From: JAEUMD01 sp036768475
Lineage (GTDB): Bacteria; Pseudomonadota; Alphaproteobacteria; Rhizobiales; Hyphomicrobiaceae
DNA: 64,000 nt
Direction: 5' to 3'
NCBI GenBank assembly: GCA_036768475.1
Contig: DAIPMW010000001.1
Coordinates: 555,961-619,960 of the forward strand
Shown here: positions 17,190 through 24,879 of the stretch, in pieces
How the letters are laid out: the number at the start of each line of letters is the position of its first letter
Position numbering within the stretch: position 1 is the stretch's first letter
The notes under the pieces: model-generated
Databases searched by the model: none
Seen by the model: only the letters and a program-made list of their open reading frames with translations
What the model was told of the DNA's origin: nothing
Program-made: the position numbers and the translations under genes

Positions 17190-17384
17190 AAATGTATCGA
17201 TGCGCGCCAAGGCGTGCGGCTGATGGGAGACCCACAAAGTTGCGGGAATGCGCCTATCTCTGCTGCTGGCGATTGGTGAACTCCCGCTGGCCAGATGTCG
17301 GCGCGTCTGTATCTGGCGGGATCTCGTCGAAGCACGCGCTTCAAGAAAGAGCGCGGCGAAAAATTACGTTGGGAAGGAAACGAA

Positions 17385-18440
17385 ATGTCTGCGGAAGTCG
17401 CGCCGTACAGGCCAAAGGAAGCCTTAATCGGCTTCATGTGGATCTATGCCGCCTCGATCATATCCTGCTTCTTGGTGAACCTCTGGGTCACGAATTTTCC
17501 AATTGGCCCGTGGCAGGGGGAGGATATTGCCAAGTCATTCTGGCTGGATAACGTGACGTGGCAGATCTTTGCTGCGTGGTGGGTTTGCTTGTTCGTGGTC
17601 TGCTCGTTGTGGCCCTTCAACTCCATCGAGAACCCGGTCGTCCGCGGTATCGTCGTTGTTGCCGTCTCCTGGGTGCTGGGCTGGTGGAGCGCCAAGCTCA
17701 TCTACACGATCGGTCCTGGGGCTGATGGCATATTCCCACTGGTCGGAACGACGTGGTTTCTATTGGCGTTCTTCTGCTTTGCGGGTGGCAACTTCCTGGT
17801 TGCCTCGCTGCCACCGTCGCGCCAGTTCTTCATTCATCTCATCTTGATTACGGGCCTTACGTATCTGATCACGCATTCGTCGATGAAGTGGGTGCCTGCA
17901 TGGTGGTTCCCGTTTCTGCTCGTCGGTCTTGGCACAGGAACCGTCAGCTACTTAACGCGCGGGCTGTCCCAGCCGGGTAAGTCCGTCGTCATCATGTCGA
18001 TGCTGTTTTCTGTCGCGGCACTGGTGTTCATGATCTCGGGCGCCGTCGGCTTTTGGGACTTCAACTCGTCACCGATCTCCGCGTTCTGGACAATGGGCCA
18101 TTTCACCAACGGCAATCTCTGGCTGCTCTGCTTTATGACGGCCACCTCGATCAACTATGCGTTGCCGATCATTACCCATAATTGGCCATTCTCGAAGATT
18201 GCGATGCCGTGGGGCGGATTGCTCGCGTGCGTGTTCTATCTCGTGCTCGACGTCATCGTTGCAGCCCTGCTGGTCAAGCTCGTTGGTCCGGTTTTCTCCA
18301 GCATGGAAGAGCTTTTGACCTATGCGTACATGGGTGTGAACTGGTCGCTTGTCTTTCCGCTGGTCTTCGGATTTGGCCTGACCAATCCGTATCTGTGGAC
18401 GGGCCAGAAGACGCCTGGAAATTGGGATGATGTTGCGTGA
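17385..18440 (+). CDS. unknown polytopic membrane protein of the organosulfur regulon
   Basis: 351 residues with about ten strongly hydrophobic, tryptophan-rich spans (for example FMWIYAASIISCFLVNLWV, ITGLTYLITHSSMKWVPAWW, FGFGLTNPYLWT). There is no signal peptide and no ATP-binding site. I cannot assign a family. The start is firm, with GGAAGGA 6 bases before the ATG. A TetR-type operator upstream and a strong terminator downstream make it a monocistronic member of the regulon. A role as transporter or membrane component for a methylated sulfur compound is possible but is inference. Confidence 0.75.
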   Translation: MSAEVAPYRPKEALIGFMWIYAASIISCFLVNLWVTNFPIGPWQGEDIAKSFWLDNVTWQIFAAWWVCLFVVCSLWPFNSIENPVVRGIVVVAVSWVLGWWSAKLIYTIGPGADGIFPLVGTTWFLLAFFCFAGGNFLVASLPPSRQFFIHLILITGLTYLITHSSMKWVPAWWFPFLLVGLGTGTVSYLTRGLSQPGKSVVIMSMLFSVAALVFMISGAVGFWDFNSSPISAFWTMGHFTNGNLWLLCFMTATSINYALPIITHNWPFSKIAMPWGGLLACVFYLVLDVIVAALLVKLVGPVFSSMEELLTYAYMGVNWSLVFPLVFGFGLTNPYLWTGQKTPGNWDDVA

Positions 18441-18468
18441 GTTGTTCCTCCTTCTCACGCTGCACCAT

Positions 18469-18500
18469 GATGCCCGGCCACTGGCCGGGCATCCTTTCTT
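18469..18500 (+). terminator. intrinsic terminator after the membrane-protein gene
   Basis: Perfect 11-bp stem GATGCCCGGCC/GGCCGGGCATC with loop ACT, followed by CTTTCTT. Confidence 0.8.
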
Positions 18501-18575
18501 CGAGGTCGATCGATCCGGCGGAAACGCTTGAGCTTCAGGCGAAAGCAAGAAATAAATCGAAAAAAAGTAACCGCC

Positions 18576-18646
18576 AACGATCCAGCATCTTGTTTCGAAC
18601 GTGTCTTTCACGCTGAACCGCTGCACACTTCAGCTAAACATGCTCT
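18576..18646. repeat. REP-like intergenic palindromic repeat, copy C
   Basis: Third copy: CGATCCAGCATCTTGTTTCG, CACGCTGAACCGCTGCACAC, TTCAGCTAAACATGCTCT. Its last bases touch the serC stop codon, so it forms the serC 3' end. Confidence 0.75.
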
Positions 18647-19715
18647 ATCCCCACCTCGCTTCGAAGCGTTTCATGAACTCGACAAGCGCTTCGGCCGAGC
18701 CAGGTGGTGCGGAATTGTAAAGTGAGGCTCTGATTCCCCCGACATCGATATGACCGCAAAGATCAAACAGTCCCTGTTCGGCGGCGTGCGTCAGAAACAA
18801 CTCATCCAATTCCGATGTGGGGGTGTGGAAACAGATGTTGAGCATCGAGCGATCATCTGCCGCTATGTCACAGCCGTAGAAATTGCTCTTGTTGATCTCG
18901 GCGTAGACGAGGGCGCTGCGACGTCTGGCGTTCTCCTCCATCGCCGTCAGTCCTCCATTGGATCTGATCCAGTTCAGCATGTGAGCCGCGATCGTTATGG
19001 CCAGTGTGGGAGGTGTGTTCACCTTGCTGCGGGCGTGTAGCTGGCGCGTGTAGCTGAAGGGGGCGGGAACGGCGGGACTTGATCGCCCCAATAGATCCTG
19101 GCGGATGAGAGCAAGGGTGAGGCCGGTGGCGCCGAGGTTCTTCTGTCCGCTGGCATACACGAGGCCGAACCGCCCGACGGGAATTGGGCGCGTGAAGAGA
19201 TCGGCCGTCATGTCGGCAACAAGTGGCGCGCCATCGTCGTCCGGCCATCGATGGTACTGCAGGCCGTTTGCTGTCTCGTTTGTGGTGAAGTGGCAGTAGG
19301 CTGCCTCACGCGCGCGGTCCCAGGTGTCGGGGCAGGGTAGTGCGCGGCCGTCTCCTTGCGCTATGACGTTGACTCGACACCAAGGCGATGCTTCCTCGAT
19401 CGCTCGATGTGACCAAAGGCCAGTATCGACGTAGTCGGCTTTGGCAGCGCCGCCGAGAAGGTTCTGCGGAATGAGGGAAAACTGCGACGTGGCACCGCCC
19501 TGGAGAAACAGCACGTGGTGTGTGTCCGGCAGTTCCAGAAGCTCCCTTACGCAGCTTTCAGCGTCATCGAGGATGCGTGAAAAAAGCGGATGGGTGAAGG
19601 GAAGCTCCAGGATGGAGTAGGGGCCTTCCGACAGCCGCCTGACATCGGCAGCAACGGCATCAATGACATCAGGGGGTAGAGGGGCCGGCCCCGATGCGAA
19701 GCTGTAGACTGTCAT
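18645..19715 (-). CDS. serC: phosphoserine aminotransferase
   Basis: 356 residues of the class-V PLP aminotransferase SerC group. The PLP lysine is in YASGQKNLGATGL. FLQGGATSQFSLIPQNL and the C-terminal DVGGIRASLYN are SerC signatures. It converts 3-phosphohydroxypyruvate plus glutamate to phosphoserine, and also serves pyridoxine synthesis. The start at 19715 has AGAGG about 9 bases ahead. It is the last gene of a possible pqqA-D-E-membrane protein-serC transcription unit (31 bp gap), an unusual position for serC. Confidence 0.9.
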   Translation of the reverse strand: MTVYSFASGPAPLPPDVIDAVAADVRRLSEGPYSILELPFTHPLFSRILDDAESCVRELLELPDTHHVLFLQGGATSQFSLIPQNLLGGAAKADYVDTGLWSHRAIEEASPWCRVNVIAQGDGRALPCPDTWDRAREAAYCHFTTNETANGLQYHRWPDDDGAPLVADMTADLFTRPIPVGRFGLVYASGQKNLGATGLTLALIRQDLLGRSSPAVPAPFSYTRQLHARSKVNTPPTLAITIAAHMLNWIRSNGGLTAMEENARRRSALVYAEINKSNFYGCDIAADDRSMLNICFHTPTSELDELFLTHAAEQGLFDLCGHIDVGGIRASLYNSAPPGSAEALVEFMKRFEARWG

Positions 19716-19746
19716 CTGCGAGACCTCTCGACCGAAGATGGAGCCT

Positions 19747-20262
19747 TCAAATTGCCGCGTGTGCTCCCGCAATCATGAGGACAATTGCTGCGGTCGAAAG
19801 GAGGGTATTGATGCGCGACGAGACAAAGGTGATGCGCGTGCAGGCAATACGCTCATCGCTGGAGGCGGGAACGAAACCCAACACCTTCTTCTGATGCGGC
19901 CAAAGAACGCCCCATAAGTTGAGGATCATGAGGACGGCAATCCAGATGCCCAAGCCCAGAACTGCGGATGATCCTGTCAGCGTCAGAGCGTCGATCATGT
20001 CGCCACGCCGCCAAAGCATGAAAAGCCCGGTTGCGAGCACGACGAGTGACGCGTAGCGAAAAATGCCATGCTCGCGTTTTGACGCTGCGATTGCCAGATC
20101 GCGAATTGCGACGTCCGGGTCAGCAGGGAGTGCTGCGCGATAGTAGGGCGTATGGACAACGTTGGACCAGTTGTGACCGATCCAGATCACCACCGCCATG
20201 ATATGGAGGATCCGGGCTGCAGCATCGCTCACCGCTGTCAGCGTCTCGACAGAGAATATCAT
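19747..20262 (-). CDS. PuuD/urate-oxidase-N-terminal-like membrane protein
   Basis: 171 residues with four to five membrane spans. HIMAVVIWIGHNWSNVVHTPYY near the N-terminus and SSRINTLLSTAAIVLMIAGAHA at the end match the conserved ends of the PuuD/'urate oxidase N-terminal' membrane family. Family members often carry a fused cytochrome domain, absent here. It lies between pqqE (52 bp) and serC (31 bp). The histidines in the first span could ligate heme b, making an electron-transfer role plausible but unproven. Confidence 0.65.
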   Translation of the reverse strand: MIFSVETLTAVSDAAARILHIMAVVIWIGHNWSNVVHTPYYRAALPADPDVAIRDLAIAASKREHGIFRYASLVVLATGLFMLWRRGDMIDALTLTGSSAVLGLGIWIAVLMILNLWGVLWPHQKKVLGFVPASSDERIACTRITFVSSRINTLLSTAAIVLMIAGAHAAI

Positions 20263-20314
20263 GGCTGCGTCCCTAGCCGGCACCAGCTAGCGCCTGTCGT
20301 GCCCGAGAACGGCA

Positions 20315-21451
20315 TCATGACGCCACGCCCGCATTCCGCTCACGCATGATCAATTGCTCTTCAACACCGTCTTCGCGGCGCTTCGTTGCGGTATTGAGGA
20401 TGTCGTCGATGAGATGGCGATGGGGAGATTTCCGGCAGACCGGGTCCGTATTGCTGGCATCACCGGTCAGAAGAAATGCCTGACAGCGACAGCCACCAAA
20501 GTCCTTTTCCTTTTCCGAACAGCTTCGGCACGGCTCCTTCATCCAGTCGTCGCCGCGGAACTTCATGAAGGCGGGCGAGTTGCGCCAGATCCAGTCGAGT
20601 CCGTGTTCCCGCACATTTGGGAACGCGATGTCCTTGATCAGGCGCGCCTCCTGGCACGGCAGCGCTGTTCCGTCGGGCGCGATCGTCAAATGAATTGCGC
20701 CCCAGCCGTTCATGCAGGCCTTCGGCTTTTCGTCGAAATAATCGGGTACGACAAAGTAGATTGTCAGACGCTTGCCCAAGCGCTGACGAGCGCGCGCCAC
20801 GGCGGCTTCCGACCGCTGGATTTGCTCGCGCGTCGGCAGCAGCTCCGACCGATTGACGAGCGCCCAATTGTAATACTGCAGATTGGCGAACTCGAGATAC
20901 TCGACGCCGAGATCGGCGGCCAGGTCAATCAGCGCCTCTGTCTGGTCGATGTTGTAACGGCTGACCGGGACATTGAGCACCATGGGGAAGCCTTCGGCCT
21001 TGAGGCTGTAGGCAATGTCGATCTTGTGCTTCCAGACGTCGAGTCCGGTGAGTTTGTGGCTGAGTTCAGAATCGCAGGACTGCAGCGATAGCTGAACCTG
21101 CTTGAGGCCGGCGCGCTTCAGTGCGCGGATCCGCTCTTGGTTGAGTCCAACTCCGGACGTGATGAGGTTCGTGTAGTAGCCGAGTTGATCTGCATAGGCG
21201 ACGAGCTCGTCGAGATCCTTTCGCAAAGTCGGCTCGCCCCCTGTGAAGCCGAGTTGCAGCGAGCCAAGGCGGCGCCCCTCGCGCAGCAGCGCCTTCCACT
21301 CGTCGGTGGTCATTTCGTTGCGATACTTGTCAAAGTCGACCGGATTGGAGCACCACGGACACTTCAGCGGGCACTTGTAGGTCAGCTCGATGACGAGCCA
21401 CAACGGCATGCCGAGGCCGTCAAGACTTGGGCCGGATCCAGCCTTTGGCAT
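20315..21451 (-). CDS. pqqE: PqqE, radical-SAM PqqA peptide cyclase
   Basis: 378 residues. The radical-SAM cluster motif CPLKCPWC follows MPLWLVIELTYK. The SPASM domain near the C-terminus has CNGWG/CMNGWG, LPCQEA, and CRSCSEKEKDFGGCRC cysteines for auxiliary FeS clusters. It forms the Glu-Tyr C-C crosslink in PqqA with help of PqqD, the first step of PQQ synthesis. The start at 21451 overlaps pqqD by 32 bp. The frame is open further upstream, but that sequence lies over pqqD and is not PqqE-like. Confidence 0.93.
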   Translation of the reverse strand: MPKAGSGPSLDGLGMPLWLVIELTYKCPLKCPWCSNPVDFDKYRNEMTTDEWKALLREGRRLGSLQLGFTGGEPTLRKDLDELVAYADQLGYYTNLITSGVGLNQERIRALKRAGLKQVQLSLQSCDSELSHKLTGLDVWKHKIDIAYSLKAEGFPMVLNVPVSRYNIDQTEALIDLAADLGVEYLEFANLQYYNWALVNRSELLPTREQIQRSEAAVARARQRLGKRLTIYFVVPDYFDEKPKACMNGWGAIHLTIAPDGTALPCQEARLIKDIAFPNVREHGLDWIWRNSPAFMKFRGDDWMKEPCRSCSEKEKDFGGCRCQAFLLTGDASNTDPVCRKSPHRHLIDDILNTATKRREDGVEEQLIMRERNAGVAS

Positions 21452-21710
21452 AAGCCAACTCCATGAATTGCATGATTTCGCCTTCGATTCGGGGATGCTC
21501 GTAGCGGCTTGCCAGAAGTGCGGACCCTTCGGCGATGGTGCAATCCCCGCGCGCGCAGACATCGAGTATTTCGGCGGCGGTATCGTTGAGCTTCACGATG
21601 CCCTCGGGATAAAGGAGTACGTAGGCGTTCTGTGGCTCTTCCCAGCGAAAATGGAAATTTGGGTGGAGTTCCATGATGTCGCCCGGAGACAGACGCTGCT
21701 CGATCTCCAT
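21420..21710 (-). CDS. pqqD: PqqD, PqqA-binding chaperone
   Basis: A 96-residue RiPP recognition element. The family pattern is visible in LHPNFHFRWEEPQNAYVLLYPEGIVKLNDTAAEIL, and YEHPRIEGEIMQFMELAYAKGWI closes the winged-helix fold. It presents the PqqA peptide to PqqE. It overlaps pqqE and follows pqqA by 70 bp, so pqqB and pqqC, which usually lie between A and D, are not at this locus. Confidence 0.93.
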   Translation of the reverse strand: MEIEQRLSPGDIMELHPNFHFRWEEPQNAYVLLYPEGIVKLNDTAAEILDVCARGDCTIAEGSALLASRYEHPRIEGEIMQFMELAYAKGWIRPKS

Positions 21711-21780
21711 CCCACCCTCCTGAGTGATGCGGTGCGTTGCACGAGGCGAAGAAGGTGAGGGGCACGAGGCCCCTCGGTCT

Positions 21781-21897
21781 TCAGCGGACGTACACGTAAG
21801 CCGTCACCTCAAACCCGAGGCGAACGTCGCTATAGTCCGGAGCGACCCAGGTCTTGGACCGTGGTGGAACGAAAACAGCTGGCTCAAGGTATTTCAT
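21781..21897 (-). CDS. pqqA: PqqA, precursor peptide of PQQ
   Basis: A 38-residue peptide, MKYLEPAVFVPPRSKTWV followed by APDYSDVRLGFEVTAYVYVR. The last 22 residues line up with the classical PqqA core, and the crosslinked Glu and Tyr are present as E-V-T-A-Y. The ribosome site GGAGGA lies 6 bases before the ATG. It has a longer N-terminal leader than the 23-residue form of pseudomonads. Confidence 0.9.
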   Translation of the reverse strand: MKYLEPAVFVPPRSKTWVAPDYSDVRLGFEVTAYVYVR

Positions 21898-22057
21898 TTG
21901 GACTCCTCCGGATTGTTATGTGTGCGGGTCGCCATTCCTGCCCGCGCGGAAACGATCCAGGATGTTTCCGATCGTCCGCTTGATTTCGGCTAAGTGATCG
22001 AAGCGAATTCCATGTCTTCACGTGACGTTGAACCGGGCGTGATGAGGGGTGAGGCGC

Positions 22058-22630
22058 ATGCCGTCAGATGCCGAACAGCCGGATAAGAACGCAGTGGGGG
22101 ATGTGCCAATTGGAATTCTGACGGTTTCGGACAGAGCTTTTGCCGGAATCTACGAGGACCAGGGCGGGCCGGGGATCGTTGCGGCGCTCAGCGATTATCT
22201 GACCACGCCGTGGCGAGCCGTCAGGCGAATTGTTTGCGACGAACGGCCAGTGATCGAAGAGGCGCTTATCGAGATTGCCGATCGTGAGGGATGCTGCCTG
22301 ATATTCACTACGGGCGGCACTGGTCCTGCACCGCGCGATGTGACGCCTGAGGCAACGGCTGCAATTTGCGAGAGGACCATGCCGGGTTTTGGGGAACTGA
22401 TGCGGACAGCCAGCCTGCGCGACGTTCCAACGGCGATACTTTCGCGCCAGATTGCGGGGCTGCGTGGGAAATCTCTCATCGTCAACCTACCCGGAAAGCC
22501 CGCTGCAATCAGGACGTGCCTCGATGCCGTCTTTCCTGCAATTCCGTACTGCCTCGATTTGATTGGGGGCTACCGACTGGAAACAGATCCGGAGATCTGC
22601 CGGGCCTTTCGTCCGGCAAAGAGTGTGTAA
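22058..22630 (+). CDS. MogA-type molybdopterin adenylyltransferase
   Basis: 190 residues of the MogA/MoaB family. IGILTVSDRAFAGIYEDQGGPGI at the N-terminus and FTTGGTGPAPRDVTPEAT in the middle form the molybdopterin-binding site. The C-terminal NLPGKPAAIRTCLDAVFPAIPYCLDLI is also typical. It activates molybdopterin by adenylation before molybdenum insertion. ATG 22058 is preceded by GGGGTGAGG. No molybdoenzyme is encoded in the window, so its client is elsewhere. Confidence 0.88.
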   Translation: MPSDAEQPDKNAVGDVPIGILTVSDRAFAGIYEDQGGPGIVAALSDYLTTPWRAVRRIVCDERPVIEEALIEIADREGCCLIFTTGGTGPAPRDVTPEATAAICERTMPGFGELMRTASLRDVPTAILSRQIAGLRGKSLIVNLPGKPAAIRTCLDAVFPAIPYCLDLIGGYRLETDPEICRAFRPAKSV

Positions 22631-22700
22631 CAGGGGCGGCAAACACTACGGCGTCATCCATTTTTCCGGTGGCGTGGACAGAAGCTGGGAGGGGGAAAAC

Positions 22701-23174
22701 TTGCTCGGCAAATCCTCAATGGAGCGACGCGCCGTGGTCGCCGCGATCGTGGCCAGCGTTCTTGGAGGCTGTCAGGCGCCGGTCAGCGGATTGGAAACGG
22801 TCGGGGTCGTCGATGCCGAACGCGAGGTTGTCAGGATGGAAACGCGCGATGCTGCGCATTTCCGCTCCGGCATGCAGACCTATCTGATGAGCCTGTATAC
22901 GATCACCGATGCTCTCAGCAGGAATGACCGGTCCGGCGTCGCCAGGGGCGCCAGCGCGTCGGGCATGTCGGCGGTCAACGACGTGTCGCTTGTCAAGGCT
23001 TTGTCGATGCCGCCTCAGTTCGTGCTTCTGGCAGCCGACACGCACGAGCGATTTGATGCGTTGGCAGCCGCTGCAGCGGCAGGATCGACTCGTTCAGATC
23101 TCTTGACGCAATTGTCGAACATCGTTGCCAATTGCACGGCATGTCATGCCGCATATCGACTGGAGCAGCGTTGA
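22701..23174 (+). CDS. cytochrome c'/c556-like lipoprotein
   Basis: About 157 residues. The N-terminus is a lipoprotein signal (AVVAAIVASVLGGC, lipobox VLGGC), followed by a helical domain and one C-terminal heme c site, NCTACHAAYR. Position and spacing are those of the four-helix cytochrome c'/c556 group. TTG 22701 has GGGAGGGGG 5 bases ahead and is preferred to ATG 22719. It should be a periplasm-facing, membrane-anchored electron carrier or gas-binding heme protein. It is 70 bp after mogA and converges with the ThiO-like gene. Confidence 0.75.
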   Translation: MLGKSSMERRAVVAAIVASVLGGCQAPVSGLETVGVVDAEREVVRMETRDAAHFRSGMQTYLMSLYTITDALSRNDRSGVARGASASGMSAVNDVSLVKALSMPPQFVLLAADTHERFDALAAAAAAGSTRSDLLTQLSNIVANCTACHAAYRLEQR

Positions 23175-23224
23175 TACCGCTGTATCCGGTGCTGCCCGGC
23201 ATGGTCGTCGGAACCTCCGGGAAC

Positions 23225-24292
23225 TCACGCTTTGCGCTGTGCAAGCTCGTGCGGAATGGCCCGCCCCCGTTCCAGATGGTCAGCAACGATCTCGGCCAGT
23301 ACCGGAGCCAGCAGGAAACCGTGCCGGTAGGCGCCGTTGACACTGATGCATTTTCCGTTGACCCCAATCTTGGGGATATTGTCGTCGAACGCCGGACGCA
23401 CCCCGACCGAAAGCTCAATTATTCGGGACTCGAGGAAACCGGGATGCACGGCAATTGCCGAACTCATGAGCTCGAGCGTTGAACGTATGGTCACCGCCGT
23501 CAGATTCTCGCTCTCGATCATCGTGGCCCCGATCATGTAGGTGTCGTCGCCCCAAGGCACGATGTAGATGGGAAAGCGCGGGTGGAGGTACCGAACAGGG
23601 CGTGACAGGGCTAGGCCGGTCGTGCGCACGACGATCATCTCGCCGCGCACGCCGCGCAACTCGACGCGGTTGCTTCGAGCGCTCAGGCCACGGCAGTCGA
23701 TCACCAGTCCGCCGGCCGGGGCGGCGAGCCAAAGTGGTTCTGCAACCGGAGAGGAAAACCGAACGTCAACCTTCAAATTCTGCAACGCGCCAATCAAACG
23801 GTCGATTGCCTTCCGAGGTGCAATGTGTGCCTCGTCGGGGAAATACAAGCCGTGCTCGAAGCGATTCGCCAGTGACGGTTCAAGGTGTCGAATGCGGGGT
23901 CCGTCGATGGCGGCATGGCCCGCCGTCATGCGTGAATATCGATCGAGCTCGGCCTTGTCGCGTTGTGCTGCCAGAACCAGCGTGCCACGAATCTGCAGCT
24001 CGGGATCGAACCGTTGCCACAGGTCGAGACCGTGCAGTCCTAATTGCTGGACGATGGGCTCAGCCGATTCGGATTCGCAATATGGCGCAAGCATTGCGCC
24101 GGCAACGCGACTGGCTGCCCCACTATGCGTGTGCGCCGCGGCTTCGCGAAGGCACACGTCATGTCCTCGCGTAGCCAGAGTAAAGGCTTGCCACAGGCCG
24201 ATTATCCCGCCGCCAACAACGGTGATCTGCAGTTTTTCCAGGTCAGTTGCCTCCGAATCTGGCTGACGTGGCGCTGGTTTCGCAATCCTCAT
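23225..24292 (-). CDS. FAD-dependent glycine/D-amino-acid oxidase-like protein (ThiO-like)
   Basis: 355 residues of the DAO superfamily. The dinucleotide motif ITVVGGGIIGLWQAF is at about residue 23, followed by ARSNRVELRGVRGEMIVV in the middle and VNGAYRHGFLLAPVLAEIVADHL, the C-terminal FAD-contacting helix typical of ThiO. ThiO makes the glycine imine for thiazole synthesis, but no other thi gene is near. It ends 8 bp before ubiX starts in reading order and could be part of the ubiD-ubiX-thiO-like transcript, where another amine or acid substrate is possible. Confidence 0.75.
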   Translation of the reverse strand: MRIAKPAPRQPDSEATDLEKLQITVVGGGIIGLWQAFTLATRGHDVCLREAAAHTHSGAASRVAGAMLAPYCESESAEPIVQQLGLHGLDLWQRFDPELQIRGTLVLAAQRDKAELDRYSRMTAGHAAIDGPRIRHLEPSLANRFEHGLYFPDEAHIAPRKAIDRLIGALQNLKVDVRFSSPVAEPLWLAAPAGGLVIDCRGLSARSNRVELRGVRGEMIVVRTTGLALSRPVRYLHPRFPIYIVPWGDDTYMIGATMIESENLTAVTIRSTLELMSSAIAVHPGFLESRIIELSVGVRPAFDDNIPKIGVNGKCISVNGAYRHGFLLAPVLAEIVADHLERGRAIPHELAQRKA

Positions 24293-24300
24293 CGGAGCTG

Positions 24301-24879
24301 TCAGACTGACGTTTGACCCCAGCGTTTCATGCGGCCTTCGACGTCCACACCGAGAAGCTCGAGCGCGCGGGCAGCGATTTGCGTTACGATGTCGTCGATG
24401 GTTTGCGGCCTGGCATAAAACGCCGGGACGGGGGGAAAAATGATTCCACCCAGATTCGTAACCTTGAGCATGGCTTCCAAATGTCCGGCGTGCAGCGGGG
24501 ACTCGCGCGCGAGGAGAACGAGGCGCCGGCGCTCTTTCAGCGTTACGTCGGCGGCACGCGTGAGCAGGTTGTCGGCAAGACCGTAGGCGATGGCGGAAAG
24601 CGTGCGCATCGAGCAGGGCGCGATGATCATTCCATCGCAGCGGAACGAGCCGCTTGCTATGGCGGCAGAAACGTCATCGTAGGAGTGGCAAACCGTAGCC
24701 AGAGACCGGGCTGCCTCAAGGGCACGACCATTGAGCTCAAGGGCCATTGTCCTTTCAGCTGCAGGCGTTACCACCAGGTGGCACTCGACATTGGCTGCCT
24801 CGTTTAACAGCTCAAGGACCCGCCGCCCGAGGATTGCACCTGAAGCGCCACTGATCCCGACGATGATGCGCTGTTTCAT
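24301..24879 (-). CDS. ubiX: UbiX flavin prenyltransferase
   Basis: 192 residues of the UbiX/Pad1 flavoprotein family. The N-terminal FMN loop is VGISGASGAILGRRVL. The segments IAPCSMRTLSAIAYGLADNLLTRAADVTLKERR and the prenyl-site PPVPAFYARPQTIDDIV are typical. It attaches dimethylallyl to FMN to make the prenyl-FMN cofactor of UbiD. The start overlaps the ubiD stop by 4 bp, so the cofactor maker and user are coupled. Confidence 0.93.
   Translation of the reverse strand: MKQRIIVGISGASGAILGRRVLELLNEAANVECHLVVTPAAERTMALELNGRALEAARSLATVCHSYDDVSAAIASGSFRCDGMIIAPCSMRTLSAIAYGLADNLLTRAADVTLKERRRLVLLARESPLHAGHLEAMLKVTNLGGIIFPPVPAFYARPQTIDDIVTQIAARALELLGVDVEGRMKRWGQTSV

Larger units (their letters stand above)
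16797..17384. other. 588-bp intergenic region before the membrane-protein gene
   Basis: No convincing gene. It contains REP-like copy B and TetR-type operator 6 (listed separately), then a likely leader with ribosome site GGAAGGA at 17372-17378. Confidence 0.55.

Noticed and set aside
20354..21091. 245-codon plus-strand frame opposite pqqE
   Set aside because: It is the complement of pqqE, whose radical-SAM and SPASM cysteines are complete.
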